Shown one piece after another: positions 1 through 10,006 of a stretch of 64,000 nucleotides of DNA. Under the pieces are notes generated by a model. That model was not told the DNA's origin. It ran no database searches and was given only the letters and a program-made list of their open reading frames with translations. Position 1 is the first letter of the stretch; each line of letters begins with the position of its first letter. A program made the translations under genes and the position numbers. The stretch is from Chondrus crispus. Lineage: Eukaryota; Rhodophyta; Florideophyceae; Gigartinales; Gigartinaceae. The stretch lies in contig NW_005179224.1 of NCBI RefSeq assembly GCF_000350225.1, positions 37,600 through 101,599 on the forward strand. The letters run 5' to 3'.

Positions 1-440
1 CATGATACAAGACAAGCGGTCAGATGACTTCTTTAAGATGCAAATATGTTACGGTTGGGCAGTGTTAATGGATTGTGTGTTGTTCCCAAATATATGTATA
101 TGAGCCTGCTTTATATAGTGCCATCCCCCGAATAGTGCCATAGCTAGAGGTCTGTCACGCTATAGCACTATATCGTAGGAGGCACTGTGGTATGGTGGTT
201 GACGTATGATGGCCAGATACATTCTCAAGAGCAGACTGTATCACTACCATTTCCTTTGTGTGCGCATCCCACGCAAAGTCCTAGCAGAGCAGAAGTTGGT
301 TTATTAGGGGACGTGTAAATCCTCACTGCGGCTATTTCAGATGTATTTGAAATGCAGGATTTCAAACGTCCATGCTCAACGACATCGCATCTTGACCCGG
401 TATTGTACAGATCATAAAGTTACAGTATTGCCATGTCGTT

Positions 441-496
441 GCTAACTATACTTCCATCCTGTTCGCCTCAGCGAACAAGATGGAAGTATAGTTAGC
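441..496. repeat. 56-nt perfect-stem hairpin
   Basis: An 18-bp arm at 441-458 (GCTAACTATACTTCCATC) is exactly reverse-complemented at 479-496. Between the arms is a second palindrome, GTTCGC-CTCA-GCGAAC (461-476), separated from the outer stem by a CT/AA mismatch. In addition 461-472 is reverse-complemented at 494-505, so a competing hairpin can form. Similar hairpins occur at 22662-22710, 33489-33537 and 54038-54095. Confidence 0.85.
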
Positions 497-2654
497 TGAG
501 GCGAACAACCTTCTCTGCATCTCAACCCAGTCTTATGATTCTTCATGCGACGAAAGTTCTACGTGCCCTGTTCCCTTCCAGGAAGGAAGGCCTGTGACTT
601 GCGCACATTTGACGGAATCGCAAAGTCAGAAATGCATTATTCCTCGTGTGTTTCTACTGCACGATACTACAGTACTTTTAGCGTTTACGTTATATGAGTA
701 TTTTGCGAGTGCAAAACGGTTACTCTTACAGATTTCTTTCGGAAATCTTCTAGCGTCTACGAGACATGTGGCCTCATGGTCTATGCAGCCACTTTTCCAC
801 GTTATTTACAACACCATAGTGTTGTACCATAGCCCTAAGCCTCCAAAACGAACTTGCACTCTGGGAACTGTCCATTGCGTTTTTATCTGCAACCGCACGG
901 CGCAGAACGGTAAGATAATGCCAGACTAAGGGTCTGGCACTACCTGACTGTTCTGCGTCTTCCTGAAGCCCTTTTGTACGGTTGAGTTTGAAATTCCGCT
1001 ACGCAAGAAGGATGGTGTTTCTATAACGAGGTTCAAGGCCGACAAGCGGCAGGAGCGGTCAAGTCGAAAAGCACAGACACATGTGAGGCGTTTTGTCTAG
1101 AATACAGCAGGACTTTTCCTTCACATTCGTGCCATGTCGTATGTGGGAAAATGCCTGTCTTCTGGACACAGAATACCACAGGGAATGCAATTCCGAGAAG
1201 TCCACAAAGTCTTTCCACTCCAGCACAATGCCTTACCGTGGGAGAGACTACCGACACATGCTGTTGTAGCATACTGTACATCTAGGGTACTGTACTGAAA
1301 AGAGATGACTCAGCAAGTGCAGTGCGTTTCATCTTCATTCCTACTGCAGTGCACAATGCCATCCTGTTTGCCATCATAAAATTGTTAAAAAAAGGGCAGT
1401 AGTCGAGCACCTCGGAACCCCCTTGAGAAACCATCCTATACTGTGCTGCATGAAACTTCTCAGCCAGCCAGATGTCTCCGTATAATGTCCACGCAATCCT
1501 TAGAGAGGCCTCACTCATGTAGCATGCAAGACTGTTAGTGGGGTTATGAGACTTGCTTATCCGGCTTTAAGGACACCTAGCACCCTAAAAAAGATACTTC
1601 ATCCTTGCTGGAGGCGTAAAATCCGTTTTTGCTTTATTTCAGTCAACGAAGAGCTTCGCTGTGTTTGTAAGCGTCAGAACGGGATTCTTACTGGACCGTA
1701 GACCAATCCCATTCAAAGGGTATCGCAGAGTAGGGTACACCATCTCCGGTAAGATAAAGCGATTTTGTGGGTATGCATGATCATTGTGCGTTGGTGTGAA
1801 TGCAAGCAATCCCTAACATGGGATTGGCCCCTCTCCCCCAAGCATCTAATTGTCCAAGCTCCTCCGCTCCCCCGAAACTACTGTACATACTATATAAGCG
1901 TTCAAATCATGTCCTGTTCGTTTCAGTCCGCATCCCAAACCCTAAAAACGGAGTACCGTACAGTGAATTCGACCTGTAAAAAACGAGCGAAAAGCTATGC
2001 CCGCCGGTATTGTTTCTGCACGCGTTCTGGTTTCCACGGCAGGTGTCATCATTATCCACGGTTTCAGTCTGCAGTAGCCTTGCGAGAAATGCTTTGAAAG
2101 CGAAACACCTCGAGGAGTTCGAAAATTCTTCTTTCGTACAGACTTCATCGCAAATGAGGCTGAAGTTTTGGCCAGATTGCACTCTTCTGTCTAAGCCTAA
2201 GAAAAGAAAAGTGATCTGTTGCACTGTACACCGTGACGATTCAACCATGGCATGTCAACTTTTCAGCGGGTCGCACTTATTATTTGAGATTGACGCTTGC
2301 TCAGCGTTATGACTCAGAACTCGTCTGCATAAGTTTGCCGCAACGCAAGCCAGTCGTCAGGAGTGCTTTCGCAAGCAGAGGGTTGGTTCCCTGGCACTGT
2401 CGATATCCCCCCATGTCGGCAGTCGGCTGTAAACAAGAAAAAAGAAACCCACTGGATCATTCTGTTGCAGCAGTGCGTAGCTCCGTATTGCGATCTGAAT
2501 AATTATTCACCAACTTTGCTTTGTTGGAAGATTTTTGTGCTTCCAATATCTTGCCTGGCGCCAAGACAAAGATATTTACCTTCCCATTAGGGTACAGTAC
2601 CCTAGTACCCTTGGGTACTGTGTTAGGGCAAGACACACTGTGTATTAGCAGTAA

Positions 2655-3188
2655 CTATAGCACATATGCTACAGCATATGTACCCAATGGTACGTTACGG
2701 CGCAGTAAAGCATGACAAGAATTTGCTTCTTCCTTCCATGGACAAGCCCATTGTAGAACATCTATCATGCCAGTTTCGGTCATACTTGAAGAACAGCGCT
2801 TGGCGCCATAAAAAACGCTGTAACTAGATGTGAGGGGATTCCAGTTCTTCTGCAACAGCCATTCATACATGCTACGATAGCACTGCAAGCAGAGCTTGAT
2901 AACAAGGTCTACAAGGCGACCGTTCGGGTTATCATAACTTCGCAGTACAGAATCGCTGTCAAATGATATAAAAACACAGTAAGACAAGAAACGAGTGTAA
3001 GATTCTTTGTGCACTTTAAATTCATAAATGCCGCGGAATAGGCACAAATGCATTTGTTGTTGCACAGTACCCGTGGTACAGTAGCACACTACTGTACTCT
3101 TACTTAATGTAGCAGAGGGGCAAATGCCTGCTTGCAGATCTCCCTTGCATGTCTCTCCCTTCCGCATGACAGCGGGTATTGTTTCCAC
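2655..3188 (-). CDS. Unrecognised open frame, 177 codons
   Basis: I do not recognise this protein. It is an uninterrupted frame starting at ATG with mixed composition and no low-complexity bias; the C-terminal half (around residues 80-170) has a plausible globular pattern with Trp, Tyr and Cys residues. A second minus-strand frame immediately upstream (3100-3351) may be the same decayed gene in another frame. No promoter or conserved motif is visible, so it may be chance or a remnant. Confidence 0.2.
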   Translation of the reverse strand: METIPAVMRKGETCKGDLQAGICPSATLSKSTVVCYCTTGTVQQQMHLCLFRGIYEFKVHKESYTRFLSYCVFISFDSDSVLRSYDNPNGRLVDLVIKLCLQCYRSMYEWLLQKNWNPLTSSYSVFYGAKRCSSSMTETGMIDVLQWACPWKEEANSCHALLRRNVPLGTYAVAYVL

Positions 3189-4111
3189 AGCTTACCGCGT
3201 TTTCAAACCCTCCTTGAGTGGTAGGCCTTAAGAAACGGGCGCAATGCCCTCTTGAACGTAGGTCCGCGAAATGCACTATGCAGGACATATCCCCCAAAAC
3301 AAACAAGTGATACAGTGCCGCAATACATCTTTGCCCAAGCTCGTTTGCCACAGAAGCTGGTCAGGATAAGTGCAGTAAAGTTATGTAGGTAACATCTCTC
3401 CTATCGCCTATCTGCGGTTATTCTGCGACCATAGCAGACAACTGAAGATCGTGGGACCTTCAATTGTTTCGATAGGGGCAACTCTATCAAGACGGGAATA
3501 CAAGAGGTGCCTACCCATCTGGCAGAATGAAGGCCACAACTCGCCGATGCCGCGTACAAAGTACCCTTGTACTGTGGAACAAAGGCCCTTCGATTCTGGA
3601 AGACTGCCAGGTAGGCCTGATAATGCCCGTCACACCGACCACACCTCAGATTAGCATTGGAAGCACATGGGAGGACAGCAGCCTGGGGTATTTGTACTTT
3701 CTGTTCTGCTGACAGATGCTGGCAAATTTCATACGAGCGTCAGCACGAAAATTCAGCCATGGCCTCTTCATCCATTGAGGGAGGAGGATTCTTTAATATA
3801 GAACCCTTCCTGAATTTTTGTAAGATATGCCGCTTATATCACACCGTACTGTGCACGATATCTAAATTTGCGGGCGTCATAACAACTATTGTCTTTGACG
3901 CAGCATCTTATCCTGCATAACTCGCTGTAGCCCTGGTCTGTGAGATGGTTGGACGCCCAGAGTCCATTGCATCCCAGTATCGTGCCCGTTGGGAGGCATC
4001 TTTTGACACATCAATGACGCTCACTACATTTGATTCCATACACCTATGCAAAATCGTGGTTGGTATTTACAAAGGCGGGGCCAAGCCGCCACACGACAAT
4101 CGCAGATTAAG

Positions 4112-4119
4112 GATATATA
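4112..4119 (+). promoter_or_regulatory. TATA-like box of the peroxidase gene
   Basis: GATATATAA lies about 110 bp upstream of the peroxidase ATG at 4229, followed by a stop-containing leader. The position fits a core promoter with a leader of roughly 80 nt. The start site itself cannot be read from the sequence. Confidence 0.4.
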
Positions 4120-4228
4120 AGATAAGGTTAAGCACCGCTCACCGGCTCATCGTCGAAAAACACCGAAACAGCAGGTTCGACTTTTCAGTTCAACGGCGAG
4201 CAGTTGCGGCTTCCCGTTTTTCATCGAC

Positions 4229-5914
4229 ATGAAATCCTTCATTCTAGTCGCGTGCGCTACATTCCTTCTTGTCGTCCCCACCATTTACGCCCAGGCACCA
4301 AGGCCAAACGGTGACGACGCGGACGAACTGAATCCTATCGAGCCGAATTCCCCAGAATTCAAAGATCGTGAGAGACGAAACTGCAGAATCGAATTCCGAC
4401 GAGTGGATGGAGCATGTACGAACATTGGCTCTCCGAAACGCCAGCTGTGGGGCTCCACCAACCGCCCCCATTTCACATATTTCAATGGCCTGAGCTCCGT
4501 GGTTGCTACTGGAAAAAATTTGCCATCGCCAAGACGCATTTCTAATATTCTCTGCAAACAGACCCGAAACATCTTTGACAGACGTTCTCTGAATGAGATG
4601 ACAACCATTTTCGGACAATTTATTGATCACACTCTCGTTGCTACTCCGGTAAACGATGATGAACCCATGTTCATTAAGATGCCGGAAAATGACCCTCTTT
4701 TTGCCAACATGACAGAGCTCAAGTTCTTCCGTTCGGAGCGCGTGAAAGTTGTTCGAGGGAGTCGTGTGGAGCGACCCCAAAACTCTCTGACTTCAGCCCT
4801 CGACCTGGTATCCGTTTACGGGCCCAATGAAGGGAGGTTGAAAGTGCTGAGGTCTTTCCGCAATGGACTCATGGAGACAGGTCCCGGCAACTTGCTCATC
4901 CTCAACAACGCTCGCCTCAACAATGCACCCCAGAACAGAAAGTCCTTTTTCATAACTGGAGACCACAGAGCCAATGAACATCCCGTGCTTACTTCCGTAC
5001 ACACCCTCTTCCTCCGCGAACATAATTCTATTGCCAAGGAGTTGCAGGCCGCTTTCCCCAGGTGGAAGGAGGAGCGGTTATTCCAGACCGCGCGGAAGAT
5101 TAACATAGCACAATTCCAAAAGATCGTGATCAAGGAATGGTACCCAGCCATCACTGGGCGACAACTTCCGGCGTATAACGGCTTCGTCAGGGACACTGAT
5201 CCGACGGTTAGCCTCGTATTCAGCACGGCTGCGTTCAGAGTGGGCCACACGTTAGTCGGGAACGTAGTGAACCGACGTGGTCGAGGCAACACAGTTTTGC
5301 CTTCGTTGCCGTTCATGAACGTATTCTTCCAATCGGTGCGCCTCATTCAGAACAACGGCATCGATGAATTTGTTCGGGGGGCGCTCGTGAGCCGTGCGCA
5401 AAGGATCGATCTGCAGGTTCACGACATCTTAAGAAATTTCCTTTTCACCAATGTGAATGGGGAGGAGGGGCTTGACTTGATCGCGCTGAACCTTCAGCGA
5501 AGCCGAGACCATGCGCTACCATCCTACAACCGGATCCGGCGGAAGTTTTTGGGGAGCAGGGCGAGAAATTTCCTTCAGATTACGAAGAACAGGAACATTG
5601 CAACGGCATTGCAGACGGCGTACGGAAGCGTGGACAAGGTTGAGGCATGGATTGGGATGATGGCAGAGGATCATGCGCCGCGTTCTTCTATGGGTCCGAC
5701 ACTGCTCGCAGTGTGGCAGAGAGAGTTTGTGCGGATTCGAGATGGTGACCAATTCTACTTTGAAAGGGAGGGGGCGTTCACAAAAGAAATGAAGATGAAG
5801 ATCCCCAGAGTGAGGCAGCTGTTCACGAATGCAGACATCTTCCGCGGAATCGTTCTACGGAATAGTGGTATTCAACGGAGGGACTTGAAGAGGCGGATGT
5901 TCTTCGTTAACTAG
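4229..5914 (+). CDS. Secreted animal-type haem peroxidase
   Basis: The 561-residue product belongs to the animal haem peroxidase (peroxinectin/myeloperoxidase-like) superfamily, which uses hydrogen peroxide to oxidise halides or phenolics, often outside the cell. Residues 1-22 form a signal peptide (hydrophobic core, then IYAQ). The family signatures are all present: FGQFIDH with Asp133 and distal His134; GDHRANE with Arg247 and Glu250, followed by the HTLFLREHN block (258-266); proximal His340 in AAFRVGH; Asn421 in LNLQRSRDH, the usual partner of the proximal His. The position after Glu250, Met in myeloperoxidase, is His here. Length is normal for a single catalytic domain without extra propeptide or EF-hand modules. 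There is no frameshift or internal stop, so the gene appears intact and intronless. It is an island between repeats. Substrate (iodide/bromide defence chemistry or wall cross-linking) cannot be told from sequence. Confidence 0.93.
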   Translation: MKSFILVACATFLLVVPTIYAQAPRPNGDDADELNPIEPNSPEFKDRERRNCRIEFRRVDGACTNIGSPKRQLWGSTNRPHFTYFNGLSSVVATGKNLPSPRRISNILCKQTRNIFDRRSLNEMTTIFGQFIDHTLVATPVNDDEPMFIKMPENDPLFANMTELKFFRSERVKVVRGSRVERPQNSLTSALDLVSVYGPNEGRLKVLRSFRNGLMETGPGNLLILNNARLNNAPQNRKSFFITGDHRANEHPVLTSVHTLFLREHNSIAKELQAAFPRWKEERLFQTARKINIAQFQKIVIKEWYPAITGRQLPAYNGFVRDTDPTVSLVFSTAAFRVGHTLVGNVVNRRGRGNTVLPSLPFMNVFFQSVRLIQNNGIDEFVRGALVSRAQRIDLQVHDILRNFLFTNVNGEEGLDLIALNLQRSRDHALPSYNRIRRKFLGSRARNFLQITKNRNIATALQTAYGSVDKVEAWIGMMAEDHAPRSSMGPTLLAVWQREFVRIRDGDQFYFEREGAFTKEMKMKIPRVRQLFTNADIFRGIVLRNSGIQRRDLKRRMFFVN

Positions 5915-6926
5915 ATTAGTATTTGGCCTTGACGCGGCGCGCTTGCCTCATCCACACCGCATAACTTTTGATAAATCGAAAACTATATTCTGTACCAGTA
6001 CATGCGGACGTTTGTTCGGGAAAAAGCGAATGGGCGTGAACAGGGCGGTGCCGCTGCTTGCGACAGCGGCGAGTGCAATGGGCGTAGATATCGCGGCGTG
6101 CCACGGTGCAGTAGGTGCTCTTCAGACAGAGCAAGATCTCCGATTGACGCGGGATTCAGATGAAAGAAAAGTTTCACTGCAACGGACGAAAATGCAAGCT
6201 GGTTCAGGCAGCTTGGGAAGGTCGCCAGGATGAGTGAGTCAACTATGGTCCGGACAGGAGAGGCGAATCTGGTGGGTGGGTTAGATGAGGGCACCCTGCG
6301 CGCAGCCCACGATACATGCAAACAAAACAGATGCAGCTCATCTCTACTGAAAATTGAACCGATAATTCTACGCTTTTGACCGAAATCGATCGAAAGTTGG
6401 CCGGACTAGTTTTTGTTTTTACCTCCCCACGACCCATATTCGAGAACCAGTGGTGCTAGGGACACTTGGCAAATGCACCTCTCCCGCCAAAATGAAACTC
6501 AGGGTCTCCTTTAAGACAGCATGGACAGCCATGTATGGATGTAAATATTCGCGATTTTCAAAATATTACATGTCCAATAATTTAATGTATTGTGTCAGCG
6601 CGCCGTGATCCGTAAATTGGCTCAAGGGGTGCATCATACCGTACCGTAACAGTTCATGATAAAATGTGGCAAGTGACCGCTTTTTTCTAGGCATGTCTGG
6701 TGAAAATGCCGTATCTTACCAAGTCCTTCGCCGATTTTGACTTTTTAAAGCTCAATGAACACATAAAGCGCGCATATAGCTTTACAACGGTAACGAAATC
6801 ACATCATGTGTTCATTCAAGGGAATGAAGTCACTTAAATGAACCCCTTTTACAGGTCTGAATCGCATGGAAACTAATTTGGCAACCTCAAATAATGGCCG
6901 CGGCCGGAAAAAAAACTCTTTATTGT
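5915..6926. other. Intergenic, no gene seen
   Basis: This kilobase downstream of the peroxidase gene contains only short overlapping frames on both strands. The first 200 bp would hold the 3' untranslated region. The last part is AT-rich. I see no repeat or motif I can name. Confidence 0.5.
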
Positions 6927-7281
6927 AACAGTCCGTTAACTATTTTGGCAAACAGAAACTATTTTAGCAACGCACTGCTTCCCTTTTTTGCCGCACTTTC
7001 TGGAATGGCGATGATGGGCGGCTATCGATCGATATAGAAAAGCATATTACGTTGTAATGGCATGGCACAGCCTGGATTTTTGGCAGACCAGCGAAAGTAA
7101 TGGGCTTTCGAACGGCGGTAAAAACAGAAAAGGCGCGCAGGTTGTAATCAGTCACAGAGCTACCAAGGTTAGCAAGTGGCGGAGGCGGATCTAGGTTACT
7201 CGGTGTTGTAAAAGTGCGGCAAAAAGGGGAAGCAGGCGTTGCCAAAATAGTTTATGTTTGCCAAAATAGTTAACGGACTGT
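6927..7281. mobile_element. MITE-like element with ~73-bp inverted repeats
   Basis: The left arm (about 6927-7000) and right arm (about 7210-7281) are near-perfect inverted repeats, differing at a few positions and one single-base indel. Each arm carries two related sub-repeats (ACTATTTTGGCAA and ACTATTTTAGCAA). The interior, about 210 bp, has no coding potential. I could not find a convincing target-site duplication at the outer ends. It stops only 58 bp before the Harbinger transposase ATG, so it could be a nested MITE or the terminal region of that element. Confidence 0.75.
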
Positions 7282-7338
7282 TGTCGTCTCACACGATCCC
7301 TCATTCATCCATCCCTCACACATTCACCATAGCACATC

Positions 7339-8564
7339 ATGACGACACGATCCCCAGGCTCTTCGTCATCAGGAACATCTTCGGAATCCGATTCGTTTGT
7401 CGTCGTGGCTGGGGCTGCGTACCACTGGATGAGGACCAAGTTCACAGGAAAGCGCCGACGCAAATCATATGTTCAGCGTCTCCTTCCATCTCGACATACA
7501 GTGTCCTTTGACGACATTACGAGAGCACTAGGCCCCGATCTGGTTCGAAAGTCATACCGCATGTCAGAAGCAGCATTTGCTCTGTTGCTAAACGAGGTGC
7601 AAGATCTCATAGACAAAACGTTCAAGGTGGCCACAGAATATCGAAGGAGTACAGTTCCTTCCGCAGTTATGCTGGGAATTACCTTAAGAATACTAACCGG
7701 AGCAAGCTACCTGGACCTTGTCCTTACCTATCAAGTGGCAGAAAGTACTTTGCATGAAGTATTCAATTACACGTGTGAGGCACTGATGACGCGGCTTCGT
7801 TTGAAAGGGTTTCCTACTAGTAGCGCAGGTTTGCGATCCATTGCAAAGCGCTTTCAAACTTCAAGGAAATCTGTGAATCCGCATTCGGGTTGCGTTGGTG
7901 CGGTAGACGGAATCTGTGTTAAAATTAAGAAGCCTGAACCTCAAGAAAACCCTGCTGCTATGTTCTATTGTCGGAAAGGTTTTTATGCGATCCCGGTTCA
8001 AGCTCTTGTTGACTCTGACTATATTTTTCGTTTTTGTTCTGCACTTTGTGCAGGTTCAACGCACGATTCTCTCGCTTTTTCTGTCTCAGGACTGAAACGG
8101 GAAATAGACAAGGGCATCCTCGGCACTTGTTACTACATTGTAGGAAACGAGGCGTACTCCTGCACAGAGCACATAATCACGCCATTTTCGAAATCGGGTG
8201 CTGACACTGACCAAGACAACTTTAATTTTTTCTATCCTCCTTTCGCATGCACGTAGAGCAGGCATTTGGCATGCTAGTTCCCCGTTAGAGGATATTACGT
8301 GGTGGGTTGGAGTTTTCTGTAAACAAAAGCACTAACCTTATTTGTTTGCTAATGAAGCTGCACAACTTTGTGCTCGAAAACGACAGAGAGCGCTCTGTGT
8401 TGACCCATCAGCTAACAGACTACGAGAAACAAGTTTTAGAAGCTGACATCAATCAGTGGTGCCAGGAATCAAGACAATTGGCTCGTGAGTTTCAGGGCAG
8501 ACACGAGAAAGATTGCTGCAGTCACGACGGAACACTTCTGTCTGCCTGTCAGGAATGGTACTAG
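7339..8564 (+). pseudogene. PIF/Harbinger-type transposase, broken
   Basis: The first 305 codons encode a DDE_4-type (HARBI1-like) transposase that would cut and paste a Harbinger DNA transposon. Visible signatures are GAVDG with Asp190, the GSTHDS block (239-244) and VGNEAY (268-273), where the family normally has GD[SE]xY; here the catalytic Asp is Asn270. The frame ends at 8256, but the missing C-terminal block follows in another frame: about 8248-8290 encodes HVEQAFGMLV, the usual Glu motif, then a TAG where the family has RW, then an LHNF-type helix up to 8564. One frameshift, one nonsense codon and loss of the second catalytic Asp make it dead. Confidence 0.88.
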
Positions 8565-9407
8565 TTCCAGAAAGCGAGACAGGTTGGTTCAAATTGTTAA
8601 GGAGAAAGGCAGAGAACGGCTTGAAGTACCGCTGCACCATTACAGCGTAGATCATGAACGCATGTGAACAATTTATCAAGTGCAACCGTCTGGCCAATCA
8701 GACGAGTAGTGACGGAAGGGATGTGGATTTGATTTCGCGACAAGTGGCAAACCCAGTCTCTATTTGATCTACTACAGTTGGTCTCACCAGCCTTGCCGGC
8801 AGTCAGCTTTGCGTACAGCCGAAAATGCCGTCATGCGACGTACCCGACGTGAATGTGTGTGTTGATCGCATGTCGATCGCTGTGTTTTTGGCAAGGCTAC
8901 GCGTCCTTCCTTTAGGTGGTGAAGCGATGCATGAACGGAAGCGACTGTATAGCGAGCGCGCAGAGCAGGCGGACGTAAACGTGAGGACGATAGGAGGCTG
9001 GGAAGGGCACCGGGTAGAGAGATTTGGAGGACATAGGCAGGTGGTTGTGAAGTGGTGAGGCGGGAGGGAGGAAGCGTTCTGGATGGCGCTTTATCCGCAT
9101 GATGGGGATGAGAATGGGTTTGGAATGCACGGAGGGGACGATGGAAAGGTGAGGTTTCGATACGAGGGGCGGGAGCGGTATTTCGAGATGGGTGAAGATC
9201 ACTCGGCTGTGGAGACGGATGCGGTAGGAAGAAAGAAGGGGTTTGCGACGAGGGTAAAGCGGTGGCGTATGTGGATGTTTTCGGTTTGGTTGTTGGTGTT
9301 TCATGGCTCGGGCGCTGTTGACAGCGCTGACATCAGTCAGAAAGTCGGACGCCGCTAGCACTGTGTGCCAGGATCGCACCAACGTAGTACAGGTCCTGTC
9401 AAATTAA
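8565..9407. other. Intergenic, no gene seen
   Basis: Both strands are open in several frames, including a 156-codon minus-strand frame (8912-9382), because the sequence is G-rich on the plus strand with few TA dinucleotides. The products are His/Pro/Arg-rich and unlike any family I know. No matching terminal repeat of the Harbinger element was found here. Confidence 0.5.
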
Positions 9408-9727
9408 CGTGTCGACAGCAGAGGCGTCATTAATGATGGAATCGATGCAGACCCTCTTTTGTGTGATGATTCCGCTCTGCGGCCTAGCGTTACATCTTCA
9501 CTGCCGAGTCCGAGTGAGAGCGCCGTACCAAGCGTGAGTGTTCCTGCATCTATCAGCGCAAATCAGGTACCGGTTGGTATTACCGCCATCAGCTCAGGTA
9601 CCAGCTGGCCGTCAGCAAGTGCAGTGGCAAGTGCAAGTGTTTTGTTGCCGATTACTTTAGAGACGCCGTCGGTCTCTCCGGGGTTTGGTTCTTCTGTCAG
9701 TCCTCAAGCTTCGAGCGGTATGCTGCT
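9408..9727 (+). pseudogene. Ser/Pro/Val-rich protein gene, 5' piece
   Basis: The frame is open from 9408 (after a stop at 9405) and encodes a low-complexity Ser/Thr/Pro/Val/Ala-rich segment, of the kind seen in secreted or wall-associated repeat proteins; that role is inference only. There is no ATG in this frame, so the true 5' end is missing or lies in an upstream exon. The frame is cut at 9727 by a copia element. The 5-bp duplication CTGCT (9723-9727 and 14170-14174) shows the exact site, and the same frame resumes at 14175 on the far side. Confidence 0.6.
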
Positions 9728-9827
9728 TGTCTGACCGCACAGGACAGGCTGTCCTTAGAGAGGAGTATATACACCTAGAGACGACGACGAGTAAAGAAAG
9801 AGGGCTATCATACCCCGTGTTCACACA
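9728..9827 (+). repeat. 5' LTR of copia element 1
   Basis: A 100-bp LTR beginning TGTCTGACC and ending TTCACACA. A TATATA run near 9766 could serve as its TATA box, and GAGGGCTATCATACCCC (about 9800-9816) is a short stem near the 3' end. It is 96% identical to the 3' LTR at 14070-14169. Confidence 0.93.
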
Positions 9828-9839
9828 GGTTATAGGCAC
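9828..9839 (+). other. Primer-binding site, half-tRNA(iMet) type
   Basis: GGTTATAGGCAC starts exactly at the end of the 5' LTR. It does not resemble the complement of a tRNA 3' end; instead it matches the anticodon-loop complement of initiator tRNA-Met, as in Drosophila copia, whose primer is a tRNA half cut in the anticodon loop. The two other copia ends in this window (17013-17025, and minus strand 21508-21496) have GGTTATGGGCACC at the same place. Confidence 0.6.
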
Positions 9840-10006
9840 TATTACGCAACCACGCGCCGATGCTCCCAACTCTAACAAGCCACCACAACGACACGATACG
9901 ATCCCTCCCAGCACGTAGGACAACGCGCAGAAACAACCCGCCCGCCGCAGCACCAATCGATCAACTCACGTACAGACCTCCCATACGCACAAGCACATCC
10001 CCAAAC

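Larger units (their letters stand above)
1..4100. other. Non-genic left flank, GTAC-rich
   Basis: I see no gene I can support over this 4.1-kb stretch. The open frames are short (about 60-180 codons), overlap on both strands and match nothing I recognise. Two minus-strand runs (1033-1518 and 2655-3351) look slightly more protein-like than the rest and could be remnants of a decayed gene. The stretch holds a strong hairpin at 441-496 and many short palindromic GTAC/TACTGTAC clusters, for example around 2590-2630, 3065-3100 and 3555-3575. Confidence 0.5.

Noticed and set aside
594-929. 111-codon plus-strand frame
   Set aside because: Composition and lack of any motif, start context or homologue-like pattern suggest chance.
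4244-5346. Minus-strand frames of up to 178 codons inside the peroxidase gene
   Set aside because: Shadows of the conserved plus-strand coding sequence.
8912-9382. 156-codon minus-strand frame
   Set aside because: His/Pro/Arg-rich product explained by G-rich DNA on the other strand; overlapping frames on the opposite strand are equally open.
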